Part shown: positions 34,864-42,996 of the stretch, piece after piece
Layout of the letters: each line of letters starts with the position of its first letter
Numbering within the stretch: the stretch's first letter is position 1
Assembly: GCA_944376065.1 (NCBI GenBank)
Contig: CALWBL010000001.1
Coordinates: 372,001-436,000, forward strand
Length of the DNA: 64,000 nt
Direction of reading: 5' to 3'
Origin: an uncultured Butyricicoccus sp.
Lineage (GTDB): Bacteria; Bacillota; Clostridia; Oscillospirales; Butyricicoccaceae
Made by a program: the position numbers and the translations under genes
Notes under the pieces: generated by a model
Told to the model about the DNA's origin: nothing
What the model saw: only the letters and a program-made list of their open reading frames with translations
The model's database searches: none

Positions 34864-35388
34864 TTATTCACTTTCAATCAGGCCATAACCGCCCGCAGCA
34901 CGCTTATAAATAACTGCTGGAGTATCATCATTATCAGCATTCTTAAAGAAGAAGAACTGATGTCCAATTAGATTCATCTGTAAAATAGCTTCATCAACTG
35001 ACATCTGCTCCACTTCAAAACGCTTATGACGCACTACCTCAAAGGTGTCTTCTTCAAGCTCTGCCTCCTGGGCTGCCATTTTTTCAAATGCGCCCTCTCG
35101 CAGACGCTTGCTTATACGTGTCTTATTTTTGCGAATCTGGCGTTCAATATGATTAATCGCACCGTCAACCGAGGCAAACATATCTGTTGTGGTCTCCTCA
35201 GCACGAACAATCATGCTTTTATTATTGACCGTAATTTCTACTGTTTGTCGGCCTTTCAGTTCGCTGAATGTAATCGTAGAAGTTGCATCTGTCTGGAAAT
35301 ATCTGTCCAGCTTTTCAACTTTCTTAACTGCATAATCACGCAGGTCATCTGCAATGCGAATCTTTCTTTCGACGATGTTGATTTTCAT
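34864..35388 (-). CDS. hpf: Long-form ribosome hibernation promoting factor
   Basis: 174 residues: an N-terminal S30AE domain (about 1-100, MKINIVERKIRIADDLRDYAVKK) that occupies the 30S mRNA channel, a charged linker, and a C-terminal dimerisation domain (about 115-174, SVDEAILQMNLIGHQFFFFKNA) that pairs ribosomes into 100S dimers. AAGGAG stands before the ATG. Two extended -10 sites upstream and a strong terminator make it monocistronic. Confidence 0.96.
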   Translation of the reverse strand: MKINIVERKIRIADDLRDYAVKKVEKLDRYFQTDATSTITFSELKGRQTVEITVNNKSMIVRAEETTTDMFASVDGAINHIERQIRKNKTRISKRLREGAFEKMAAQEAELEEDTFEVVRHKRFEVEQMSVDEAILQMNLIGHQFFFFKNADNDDTPAVIYKRAAGGYGLIESE

Positions 35389-35458
35389 AGAATCATCTCC
35401 TTGCGGAACATTTCATAACTCAAAAACAGTTAAGATGTTATTGAGTTTTCATGTACAT

Positions 35459-35467
35459 AGTATAACA
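35459..35467 (-). promoter_or_regulatory. Extended -10 promoter of hpf
   Basis: Minus strand TGTTATACT about 70 bases before the start. A second similar element, TGTTATAAT, lies at 35512-35520. Neither has a good -35. A 7-bp inverted repeat (AACTCAA/TTGAGTT) follows in the leader. Confidence 0.4.
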
Positions 35468-35586
35468 CATCTTTTTATAATATGCTCATCAAGGATTGTC
35501 TATTTTTGGCGATTATAACAGATTATCTTTTATATTCTAGCTATTTCTCGTAAATACTCACTAAATTAAAGTATTTGGTTTTTTAA

Positions 35587-36429
35587 TTAAATTTCCCCCT
35601 CTGCGTGGCGTGTCACATGGCAGCCGATTGAAACCGCACAAGGCAAACTTGCAATGTGACAAGCATAGGGCTCAATTGCACAAGATAAAGCTGTAACAGT
35701 ACCACCAAGCCCTTGTGGCCCTACACCAGAGGCGTTAATTTTATTAACAATTTCTTGCTCCATTTGGGCATAAAATGGGTTTTCGCTTGATTTATCCACA
35801 CTACGGAGTAAAGCAACCTTTGAAAGATAGGCAGCTTTTTCAACTGTTCCTCCAAGACCAACTCCCACAATAACAGGTGGGCAAGGGTTAGAACCTGCAT
35901 TTATTACCGTCTGTGCAATCCAGTCGATAATGCTTTCTTTACTAGCCGCTGGAGTGAACATTTTCACAGCACTCATATTTTCACTTCCGCCGCCCTTTGG
36001 TGCAACTATAACTTTTATTTTATCTCCAGAAGTAATTTGAGTATGAATTACAGCAGGCGTATTGTCGTCTGTGTTCACTCTCTCAAGAGGGTCTGAAACT
36101 ATTGATTTTCTAAGATATCCATTTATATAACCTTTACGTACACCCTCCTGAACCGCCTGTTCAAAGTCGCCACCTGTTAAATGAACATCTTGACCAATTT
36201 CAATAAATACTACGGCAAAACCAGTGTCTTGACATACGGGAACTTGTTTTTCTGCTGCCAAATCGCAATTTTTCAGCATCTCATCAAAGATTTCACGACC
36301 TAGAGGTGATTTTTCATTTTTCTTGCCCTTTACAAAAGAATCGCGAATATCACAAGGGAGTTCATAATTTGCTTTTATACAAAGTTTTTCTACAAGCTCT
36401 GTAATTTCCTTAACATCAATTGTTCTCAT
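35587..36429 (-). CDS. Class I fumarate hydratase (or tartrate dehydratase) alpha subunit
   Basis: 280 residues of the iron-sulfur fumarase N-terminal family: conserved Cys in QVPVCQDTGFAVVF, KGGGSENMSAVKMF, and the NPCPPVIVGVGLGGTVEKAA segment supply the cluster ligands and active-site residues; the end has CHIASLPCAVSIGCHVTRHAE. Class I enzymes normally have a beta subunit, as a second gene or a C-terminal fusion, but neither is here. ATG at 36429 has GGAGG 7 bases upstream; it overlaps the amidohydrolase stop by 14 bases. Fumarase and L-tartrate dehydratase alpha subunits cannot be separated by eye. Confidence 0.88.
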   Translation of the reverse strand: MRTIDVKEITELVEKLCIKANYELPCDIRDSFVKGKKNEKSPLGREIFDEMLKNCDLAAEKQVPVCQDTGFAVVFIEIGQDVHLTGGDFEQAVQEGVRKGYINGYLRKSIVSDPLERVNTDDNTPAVIHTQITSGDKIKVIVAPKGGGSENMSAVKMFTPAASKESIIDWIAQTVINAGSNPCPPVIVGVGLGGTVEKAAYLSKVALLRSVDKSSENPFYAQMEQEIVNKINASGVGPQGLGGTVTALSCAIEPYACHIASLPCAVSIGCHVTRHAEGEI

Positions 36430-37606
36430 TTTCATTCCTCCTATACACTATTTTACCATTTAATAATACAGTTTGTACCTTGCTACGAAAATCCAGTGGG
36501 TGACCATTAAAAAGTACTAAATCGGCATCTTTACCCTCAGCTATTGAGCCTATTTTATCATCAAGACCAACAATTTCAGCACCTCTTATTGTTATTGCAC
36601 GAAGTGCCTCCATTTCGTCCATACCAGATTGAACTGCAACTGCTGCTGCGATTCTTATATATTTAACAGGCATTTCTGGATGGTCGGTTGTGATTGCGGT
36701 TTTAACTCCTGCCTTTTGCATTATAGCTGGGCTGCTTTCTGTAAGGTTTACGAGTTCTGGTTTTGACCTATCAGTCATATAAGGACCGCTTATAACTGGA
36801 ACATTGTCTTCTGCGATTAAATCAGCTACTAAATGTCCCTCTGTTGCATGAACCAATATGGGCTTTATGTTAAATTCTTTGCAAATACGCAAAGCGGTAA
36901 AAATATCATCTGCACGATGAGCATGTATATGAGCCGCAATTTTTCCCTCTATAAGCAGCTCTAAAATCTCAAGTTTTGCATCAAAATCCGGTAAATCCTC
37001 TTCTTCGTGTTCAAATGCACGATGTTTTCTATCGTGATATTCAACTGCTTTACGCAAATTTTCTCTTAAAAGAGATGCAATCGCCATACGAGTTACAGGG
37101 GTTTCATTTTTATCATGATAGGTATTTTTAGGGTTTTCACCCATAGCGAATTTAACGCCTATAGGTTGAGATATAATCATATCATCAATACGTCTGCCAA
37201 GGGTTTTAAGTGCAGCAAGTTGACCTCCTATAGGGTTTGCACTGCCTGGGCTTACTACCACCGTTGTGACTCCTGCCTCCAGAGCCTCTTTAAAAGCGTG
37301 CTCCATAGGGTTAATACCATCTATAACACGAAGTTGAGGGGTTATCGGGTCAGTATCCTCATTGCCATCTGCCCCCTCAAAGCTGATACCATCTTCATAA
37401 AGACCAATATGGGAGTGAACATCGACAAACCCAGGAATAACATATCCGTTATTTGCATCTATAATTTGTAAATTTTTATCATTTGGAGCATCATTCATAC
37501 TGCCAAAAGCCTTAATTCTATTATCTTCTATTAAAATATAGCCATTTTCAATATTTTCGCCTTGCATGGGCATAATATACGCATTGCGTATTAAAATATT
37601 ACTCAT
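36416..37606 (-). CDS. Metal-dependent amidohydrolase, imidazolonepropionase-like
   Basis: 396 residues with a TIM-barrel amidohydrolase fold. N-terminal ILIRNAYIMPMQGENIENGYILIEDNRI strand set, metal-binding VDVHSHIG (HxH), His in HAHRADD and HATEGH, and Asp in TTDHPEMP; the C-terminal sheet has AEGKDADLVLFNG. It probably hydrolyses a C-N bond in a cyclic or peptide-like substrate. ATG at 37606 follows AAAGG. It overlaps the fumarase alpha gene. Substrate unknown. Confidence 0.87.
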   Translation of the reverse strand: MSNILIRNAYIMPMQGENIENGYILIEDNRIKAFGSMNDAPNDKNLQIIDANNGYVIPGFVDVHSHIGLYEDGISFEGADGNEDTDPITPQLRVIDGINPMEHAFKEALEAGVTTVVVSPGSANPIGGQLAALKTLGRRIDDMIISQPIGVKFAMGENPKNTYHDKNETPVTRMAIASLLRENLRKAVEYHDRKHRAFEHEEEDLPDFDAKLEILELLIEGKIAAHIHAHRADDIFTALRICKEFNIKPILVHATEGHLVADLIAEDNVPVISGPYMTDRSKPELVNLTESSPAIMQKAGVKTAITTDHPEMPVKYIRIAAAVAVQSGMDEMEALRAITIRGAEIVGLDDKIGSIAEGKDADLVLFNGHPLDFRSKVQTVLLNGKIVYRRNENENN

Positions 37607-37638
37607 AAAAAAACCTTTCTTATTTTTTAATTTTGTTG

Positions 37639-37667
37639 TTGACAATTTATGGAAGTGATGATATTAT
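37639..37667 (+). promoter_or_regulatory. Strong promoter of the candidate small RNA
   Basis: TTGACA, 17 bases, TATTAT, on the plus strand. No convincing protein gene follows on this strand for several kilobases. Confidence 0.75.
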
Positions 37668-37673
37668 ATCTAT

Positions 37674-37765
37674 GGTGATGAGATTCATCACCATGCACCG
37701 TTCATATCTTTATCCCCACAATCCTATCTTTTACCCGTCAAAATTTATGACGGGTGTTTTTTTTT
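37674..37765 (+). ncRNA. Candidate small RNA of about 92 nt
   Basis: A compact transcription unit: consensus promoter, then an 8-bp hairpin (GGTGATGA 37674-37681 with TCATCACC 37685-37692), about 40 bases of pyrimidine-rich single strand including TTTATCCCC, and a textbook terminator (ACCCGTCA 37733-37740 with TGACGGGT 37748-37755, then nine T's). It lies between the S1-domain gene and the amidohydrolase, both on the other strand. An open frame starts at the ATG at 37672 but has no ribosome binding site and runs through the terminator with no stop. No known family is recognised. A C-rich unpaired stretch is typical of sRNAs that mask ribosome binding sites, which is only an inference here. 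Confidence 0.6.
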
Positions 37766-37770
37766 GCACA

Positions 37771-37803
37771 TGGAAAACCGGGACATAAACATTTGCCCCG
37801 GCT
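37771..37803 (-). terminator. Possible terminator of the S1-domain gene
   Basis: CCGGG and CCCGG around a 14-base loop, followed by TTTTCC on the minus strand. Weak. Confidence 0.4.
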
Positions 37804-37819
37804 TAAAATTTCATATAGA

Positions 37820-38260
37820 TTAACGACGGCGACGAGCACCGCTTTTTCTGTCATTATTGTGCTTAATATCAGCCATACGGCTTTCGCTGTCAGCCATAAA
37901 CATTTTCAGTTTATCTTCAAAGGTCATAGCCGACTGGTCCTTTGACTGAACTGTACGCTGCTGCTGAACACGAGGACGCTTTTCAAATCTACGTTGCTGT
38001 GTTTGAGCTTGCTCAGACTGTATATTCTCCTGTGCTTTTTTAATTGACAGATTGATTCGACCTGCTTGGTCGATGTTAATGACCTTAACTTTGACATCCT
38101 GACCTTCGGTTAAGAAGTCTTTGATATCATTTACAAACGAATTTGCTACTTCTGAGATGTGCACCATTCCTGATTTACCTTCTGGCAAAGAAACAAATGC
38201 ACCGAACTTAGTGATTCCGGTTACCTTACCTTCAAAAATTGCTCCAACAGCGAGATCCAT
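37820..38260 (-). CDS. S1-domain RNA-binding protein, YabR-like
   Basis: 146 residues: an N-terminal S1 domain (about 3-75: VGAIFEGKVTGITKFGAFVSL, SGMVHISEVA, KVKVINIDQAGRINLSIK), then a Gln/Arg-rich disordered tail ending in RRRR. Resembles B. subtilis YabR, which follows divIC just as here. S1 proteins bind RNA or the ribosome; the specific role is unknown. Confidence 0.88.
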   Translation of the reverse strand: MDLAVGAIFEGKVTGITKFGAFVSLPEGKSGMVHISEVANSFVNDIKDFLTEGQDVKVKVINIDQAGRINLSIKKAQENIQSEQAQTQQRRFEKRPRVQQQRTVQSKDQSAMTFEDKLKMFMADSESRMADIKHNNDRKSGARRRR

Positions 38261-38315
38261 ACCCCTTGTTTTTCCTCCATGTGATTTTTATTTAATAGCT
38301 ATCTATAAGATTGCA

Positions 38316-38600
38316 TTATTTACTTGATGCGTTTTTAAATACACGTTCATTTGGCATTATATAGCCATGTTCTCTGGCAATAGATGCAATATATTCATCT
38401 GAAACACCGTTTTCAATTTGATTTCGGATAGCATCGTTCTGCTCCTGTTGCTGTTTTGTTTGAGTGGTCAGTTCATCTAAATGAGCCTGACGTTCACCAA
38501 TTTGGATTTGTAGATGAATAAACGACATTGCACTGAGTACAACCGCACCAAGCACAATAACCCTTACGAAACGTGGCATTACAGCTCTTTTTCTTCTCAT
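38316..38600 (-). CDS. divIC: Septum formation initiator, DivIC/FtsB family
   Basis: 94 residues: short basic N-terminus, one membrane helix (about 11-30), then a Gln/Glu-rich coiled coil and the family end YIASIAREHGYIMPNERVF. Part of the FtsL-FtsB-DivIB complex in septal wall synthesis. ATG at 38600 is chosen, with AGGAGG 8 bases upstream. Between yabQ and the S1-domain gene, as in Bacillus. Confidence 0.88.
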   Translation of the reverse strand: MRRKRAVMPRFVRVIVLGAVVLSAMSFIHLQIQIGERQAHLDELTTQTKQQQEQNDAIRNQIENGVSDEYIASIAREHGYIMPNERVFKNASSK

Positions 38601-38652
38601 GTTATCCACCTCCTAGGTACACAAGCTAACCTACAATCAATATGGTTTTATT

Positions 38653-39105
38653 TTAACCCGATTTCCTAAAAAAAGAAAGTCTTTTTTTTATATTTTTAAT
38701 AATTTCTATTCCATGTTTACAAAAATGCTTTACAATATGAGCTTTAGAAATGATAAACTGTATAAAAACTATTGGCAGACAAATAACAAATATCAATTCT
38801 TTAATAACAAAACAAAAAACAGGCAATGTAAAGGCAGTGAATGATAAAAAATACAAAAGCATACCGCCTATCTCACCCAAAACCACATAAAACCTCATTT
38901 GTGACACAGCATCAGTTACTGCAAAATAGAACAAACCAATAAGCACAATTATCCAAAATATTGTGTCCATTATTATTGTTCCAAGCATTTTTAGTTTAGC
39001 TGTTCTTCTGATTGCTCTGCATATATCATATATAACTCCACTAATTGCACCAAGCAATATTGATTCTAAAAATACAAGTGTTTGCTGTGCAAGTGAGAAC
39101 GTCAT
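38653..39105 (-). CDS. yabQ: Spore cortex biosynthesis protein YabQ
   Basis: 150 residues, four to five membrane helices, with the family start SLAQQTLVFLESILLGAISGVIYDICRAIRR. YabQ is a mother-cell membrane protein required for cortex formation. It follows yabP by 12 bases. Confidence 0.88.
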   Translation of the reverse strand: MTFSLAQQTLVFLESILLGAISGVIYDICRAIRRTAKLKMLGTIIMDTIFWIIVLIGLFYFAVTDAVSQMRFYVVLGEIGGMLLYFLSFTAFTLPVFCFVIKELIFVICLPIVFIQFIISKAHIVKHFCKHGIEIIKNIKKRLSFFRKSG

Positions 39106-39117
39106 TTAAGCGCCCCC

Positions 39118-39396
39118 TTATCCAAATAAACGAGCAAATATTCCGCCTCTATTCATAAGATTATCATCATATTCCATAGCATTTACTGTACCTGTTAACG
39201 TAAGCTCACCTTTTTCAAGGCTTAGACCTTCCACATGTAAATTTTCACCTTTAACAGAGAGCATACCTCTTGATGTTTCAAGTGAAACTACATTTTCATC
39301 AAAGTTTATCACATCAATAACACCGGTTAACTTTAAATTTCCATTGCTGTCCATATTAAGTGTATGCGGCATACGTATTTTTTCCTCATTAGCCAT
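39118..39396 (-). CDS. yabP: Sporulation protein YabP
   Basis: 92 residues, beta-rich, with HTLNMDSNGNLKLTGVIDVINFDENVVSLETSRGMLSVKG, the typical YabP/YqfC pattern. GGAGG is 7 bases before the ATG. A sigma-E-like promoter lies just upstream, which fits mother-cell expression. Confidence 0.9.
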   Translation of the reverse strand: MANEEKIRMPHTLNMDSNGNLKLTGVIDVINFDENVVSLETSRGMLSVKGENLHVEGLSLEKGELTLTGTVNAMEYDDNLMNRGGIFARLFG

Positions 39397-39429
39397 ATTA
39401 TTTCCTCCATTTTGGTCGATATCTAATCT

Positions 39430-39458
39430 ACTATATGAGGTGTATATAATATTTATGC
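39430..39458 (-). promoter_or_regulatory. Sigma-E-like promoter of yabP-yabQ
   Basis: Minus strand GCATAAA, 14 bases, CATATAGT, close to the sigma-E pattern (kcATAtt, 14-15, cATACAnT): five of seven and six to seven of eight. In B. subtilis yabP is sigma-E dependent. Confidence 0.45.
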
Positions 39459-39491
39459 AAAAAGAAACGTCAAAGCATTTGCTTTGACGTT
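39456..39491 (-). terminator. Terminator after rqcP
   Basis: Twelve-bp stem AACGTCAAAGCA/TGCTTTGACGTT with a two-base loop, T-rich tract on the minus strand. It separates the spoVB-mazG-hup-rqcP unit from yabPQ. Confidence 0.9.
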
Positions 39492-39522
39492 AAAGTTTTT
39501 AGAGTAATTGACTTTATCAATA

Positions 39523-39765
39523 TCATTCTATTTCACGATATAATCCAGCTGCATCATTTTTAAGCACATGTTCAGCAACATTCAAAACCTCTACTTTCAT
39601 AGTACGTTGACCGAATGCTATTTCGATTACATCGCCGATTTTAACTTGATATGATGCCTTTGCAGCCTTTCCATTAACGCTTATACGAGCAGCATCGCAA
39701 GCATCATTTGCAATAGTTCTACGCTTTATAAGACGAGAAACCTTTAAATATTTATCAAGTCGCAT
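39523..39765 (-). CDS. rqcP: S4-domain RNA-binding protein RqcP (YabO)
   Basis: 80 residues, almost all S4 domain: MRLDKYLKVSRLIKRRTIANDAC, ISVNGKAAKASYQVKIGD. RqcP works with RqcH in alanine tailing of nascent chains on split 50S subunits. It overlaps hup by 11 bases. Confidence 0.93.
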   Translation of the reverse strand: MRLDKYLKVSRLIKRRTIANDACDAARISVNGKAAKASYQVKIGDVIEIAFGQRTMKVEVLNVAEHVLKNDAAGLYREIE

Positions 39766-40042
39766 TAGATTTATTCACCTTCTCCTTGAGTTGTTTACTT
39801 GCCTCAAAAACTGGCTGAATACTTTCAGATATATCTAGTATTTCTCCCGTTTTGGGGTGACGTCCTTTAAATGCGGCACGTTTTTTCACAGCAAATGTAC
39901 CAAATCCAGAAATTTTTATTTTTTCATCAGTTGAAAGAGAATCCGATATGGTATCAAAAACCGTTTGAACAATGTTTTTGGTATCTTTAATGGTAAGACC
40001 AGTTTTATCTGCAACTTGTCTTACAAGTTCATCTTTAGTCAT
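39755..40042 (-). CDS. hup: HU family DNA-binding protein
   Basis: 95 residues: MTKDELVRQVADKTGLTIKDT, the GFGTFAVKKRAAFKGRHPKTGE beta-arm region, and an extended C-terminus. Nucleoid-associated; bends DNA. It overlaps mazG by 8 bases and rqcP by 11. Confidence 0.94.
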   Translation of the reverse strand: MTKDELVRQVADKTGLTIKDTKNIVQTVFDTISDSLSTDEKIKISGFGTFAVKKRAAFKGRHPKTGEILDISESIQPVFEASKQLKEKVNKSNAT

Positions 40043-40814
40043 TTTTAGACTCCTTGGCCTGTTTCCAAAGACCTAAAAGTTCATCAAAAGATAAATCTGC
40101 AAGATTTTTTTCCATATACTCTACACGTTCAAAACGCAAAATAAATTTATCTGCTGCTTTTTCGAGTGCGTGTTCTGGCTCTACCCCGAGCATTCTTGCC
40201 ACATTAACCGCAGCAAATAACATATCTCCTACTTCTTCACCTATTTGATTTTTGTCTGCGTTTTGGATTTCACTAAGCTCCTCACGAACTTTGTCAATCG
40301 CCTGATTTACATTTTGCCAATCAAATCCTGCTTTAGCAGCTTTTTTTTGAATTTTTTCCGCGCGAATAAGGCTTGGCAGACTTCTTGCAACGCTTTTTAA
40401 ACTGTCAGTAACAGTTTTTTGATTTTTTTCTTTTTGTTTTAGAGCGTCCCAATTTGTCATAACTTCTTCTGTTGAATTAACATTTGTTTTTCCAAATACA
40501 TGAGGGTGACGATAAATAAGCTTTTTACAAACACCATCAGCCACATCATTTATATCAAAAACACTGTTTTCTTGCTCAATAGCTGCATGGAATACAACTT
40601 GTAGAAGCACATCACCTAGTTCTTCTTTTAAAAGTTCGGTGTCATCATTGTCAATCGCCTCAACAACTTCATAAGTTTCCTCTATAAAATTTCTACGAAT
40701 TGACTTATGTGTCTGTTCTCTATCCCACATACAGCCACCTGGTGCACGAAGAATACGCACGATTTCAACTAAATCATCAAAATTATAATTTTCTTTTTCT
40801 TTAAAATCTATCAT
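40035..40814 (-). CDS. mazG: Nucleoside triphosphate pyrophosphohydrolase MazG
   Basis: 259 residues with two MazG domains (about 10-115 and 140-255). ExxE metal-binding motifs are visible: FIEETYEVVEAID with EELGDVLLQVV, and REELSEIQ with EEVGDMLFAAV. Removes non-canonical NTPs. In spoVB-mazG-hup-rqcP, as in the Bacillus yabM-yabN-yabO cluster; hup inserted between is common in Clostridia. Confidence 0.94.
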   Translation of the reverse strand: MIDFKEKENYNFDDLVEIVRILRAPGGCMWDREQTHKSIRRNFIEETYEVVEAIDNDDTELLKEELGDVLLQVVFHAAIEQENSVFDINDVADGVCKKLIYRHPHVFGKTNVNSTEEVMTNWDALKQKEKNQKTVTDSLKSVARSLPSLIRAEKIQKKAAKAGFDWQNVNQAIDKVREELSEIQNADKNQIGEEVGDMLFAAVNVARMLGVEPEHALEKAADKFILRFERVEYMEKNLADLSFDELLGLWKQAKESKND

Positions 40815-40824
40815 TTTTTAACTC

Positions 40825-42423
40825 CTAAAGACGCAGCATTTTTACAATGTGCTTACCTGCTGGCAGCATTAAAATATCATCACGCTCAAGTGCATTTAAT
40901 CCCACAAGTAGAATAACATAAACGAGTGCTGCTACACAAATTGCTGGTAAAACTGCAGCATTTCCTAAAGTTTCACTTAGCGGTCTATAAACAATCGCCG
41001 CCACTGCACCCATACCTATACACGCTGCAAACGGTCTAATAAACAACTTATCAATATTAGGTAACTTAATATACTGTTTTAAATAGATTAAATTTAGTGT
41101 AGCGATTAAAGTGTAACAGGCAAGAGTTCCCACTGGTGCACCATAAATATGTATTTTAGGATTGCCAACTAGGAAATAATTAAGTCCAATTTTACACAAC
41201 CCGCCTATAAGCATGGTAATAACAGGAACTTTCATTTGACCTATTGCCTGCAAGATTGCATTTGTAAGACCTACAAGAGCAACACAAGGGATTGCAATTG
41301 CAAGCACCTGAAGAAGTGAACCTCCAAGTCCAGCATCTACCATACCAGTTGAATCTTCAGCAAATAAAAGCTCAATAATTGGGTGGGCTAATACAATATA
41401 ACCTATGCAAGCAGGCAAAGCTATAAGCATAGCAATGCGCATAGCACTTCCCATATTTTTTGCGGCCATTGTATGGTTTTGTTGAGCATATGCACCTGCC
41501 ATAGCTGGTAAAACCGCGGTGGCAAGTGCAGTTATAAGCGTTTGTGGGAAATTAAACATTGTAAACGCTTGACCAGTATAAACGCCATAAAGAGCATTTG
41601 CCTCTTGTAGTGTATATCCGATTTCCTGAAGTCTGCGAACAAGCATACCTGTATCGACAAGTGTTGTGATACTTGTGACCGAACTTGTAAGAGTTACCGG
41701 AATTACAGTTAATAACAGCACCCGAAGCAGCTCTCTATAAGACCTGCAACGGTCATTTAGATTGTTTTCATATGATTTTTTTGATGCAGATGCTGCATAA
41801 ATAAGCATAACCATAGCTGCTAAAATTTCGCCAACAGTGACACCTAATATTGCAAAAGCTGCTTTCATAGGGTCATCAAAACCCTTAGCGCCTGCAAACC
41901 ACGCAAAAAGCAGACCCAAAACAACTTTGCCCACCGCCTCAATAATCTGAGAAAGTGCAGTTGGAATCATATTGGACATTCCTTGGAAATATCCACGCAC
42001 AACCGCAACAACGGAAACAAAAAACACTGCTGGAGATATTGCCCTTATAGCCTCAATCGCCATGGGATTATTACTAAGCCTTGCTATTAAATCTGCACCT
42101 ATAAATAGACCAACCGAACATAATGCACCAAAGCTAAAGAACACAACCGCCGCAAGTTTTGCAATGCGTTTTACTTCATGTCCCCGCCCTAGTGCATTAG
42201 CCTCAGAAACCAGCTTACTAAGAGCTACTGGCACACCTGCTGTAGCAATAACAAACATAATAGTATAATACTGATAAGCACTATTGAAAATGCCCATACA
42301 TGTATTTCCTATATAATGCTGAAGTGGAATTTTAAACGCCGCTGAGATTAGTTTTGCAATAAGGGTGCCAGCGACCAAAATCATAGCACCCTGCATAAAA
42401 GTTTGTTTTTTATTCTTCTGCAA
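40825..42423 (-). CDS. spoVB: SpoVB/MATE-type polysaccharide exporter
   Basis: 532 residues, about 14 membrane helices, MOP superfamily. Starts KKQTFMQGAMILVAGTLIAKLISAAFKIPL, as in SpoVB/YabM proteins that flip lipid-linked cortex or wall precursors. TTG at 42423 is chosen: GGAAAGG is 10 bases upstream, whereas the GTG at 42432 almost touches that site. The mazG neighbour supports the YabM/SpoVB group; which of the two cannot be settled by eye. Confidence 0.85.
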   Translation of the reverse strand: MQKNKKQTFMQGAMILVAGTLIAKLISAAFKIPLQHYIGNTCMGIFNSAYQYYTIMFVIATAGVPVALSKLVSEANALGRGHEVKRIAKLAAVVFFSFGALCSVGLFIGADLIARLSNNPMAIEAIRAISPAVFFVSVVAVVRGYFQGMSNMIPTALSQIIEAVGKVVLGLLFAWFAGAKGFDDPMKAAFAILGVTVGEILAAMVMLIYAASASKKSYENNLNDRCRSYRELLRVLLLTVIPVTLTSSVTSITTLVDTGMLVRRLQEIGYTLQEANALYGVYTGQAFTMFNFPQTLITALATAVLPAMAGAYAQQNHTMAAKNMGSAMRIAMLIALPACIGYIVLAHPIIELLFAEDSTGMVDAGLGGSLLQVLAIAIPCVALVGLTNAILQAIGQMKVPVITMLIGGLCKIGLNYFLVGNPKIHIYGAPVGTLACYTLIATLNLIYLKQYIKLPNIDKLFIRPFAACIGMGAVAAIVYRPLSETLGNAAVLPAICVAALVYVILLVGLNALERDDILMLPAGKHIVKMLRL

Positions 42424-42502
42424 AAATCGCACGCCTTTCCTAGTTTATTGTCACAAATGCAGTTATAAAGTTGTCAAAAGCGCGCTGAACACACTGATTT
42501 TA

Positions 42503-42895
42503 TCACAGCATTGCACCGCAGCTAGCACAGTAAACATCGTCCTTTTGACATACTTTACCACAAACTGGACAAGTTACCTGCTGTTTTGTCTGGGCAAGTT
42601 GCAAACGAAGGTCATCTATCTTAGCTTGAATTTCATCTACTTCCATAAGGTATTTATCCATTGCGTCCTGCTCCACATCAATACCTAAATGAATATCATA
42701 AACGAGCTTACCCATTTGCTTGTAAAGAACTTCACATTCGGTGTTTAAATCGAAAATCTGTAAATTCAGCTTGGTTGCCTGAGCCATATCACCTGCTGCT
42801 TTGCCTGCATTTTGTGCTACTTGGGTTGCAGCCATACCTGTTTTTTCTGCAAAAATCTTTGCTTTTTCCAACATTTTAGAAACTTTAGGATCCAT
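42503..42895 (-). CDS. Zinc-ribbon protein with N-terminal helices
   Basis: 130 residues: a helical, Ala/Lys/Gln-rich first part (about 1-100) able to form a coiled coil, and a C-terminal zinc ribbon CPVCGKVCQKDDVYCASCGAM. No signal peptide or membrane segment. Similar small proteins are common in Clostridia; their role is not known. Own sigma-A promoter. Confidence 0.75.
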   Translation of the reverse strand: MDPKVSKMLEKAKIFAEKTGMAATQVAQNAGKAAGDMAQATKLNLQIFDLNTECEVLYKQMGKLVYDIHLGIDVEQDAMDKYLMEVDEIQAKIDDLRLQLAQTKQQVTCPVCGKVCQKDDVYCASCGAML

Positions 42896-42956
42896 ATTAA
42901 AAACTCCTTTTTTATAAAAGTCACCTGCATTTGCAGATTATCTCGTAATTGCACAT

Positions 42957-42985
42957 ATTATACGCCCACGCCATATAAAAATCAA
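42957..42985 (-). promoter_or_regulatory. Promoter of the zinc-ribbon gene
   Basis: Minus strand TTGATT, 17 bases, TATAAT; overlaps the space just before the nucleoside kinase stop. Confidence 0.65.
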
Positions 42986-42996
42986 GGCGATTTTTG

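Noticed and set aside
37674..37720. The candidate small RNA as a fluoride riboswitch, because GGTGATGAGATTC resembles the start of that motif
   Set aside because: The rest of the fluoride consensus (the AACNGCC region and the late CTGATG segment for the pseudoknot) is missing, and no fluoride exporter or other gene follows on that strand.
37672..37770. A leaderless peptide starting at the ATG at the 5' end of the small RNA
   Set aside because: The frame has no ribosome binding site and passes through the terminator without a stop, so the message would lack a stop codon.
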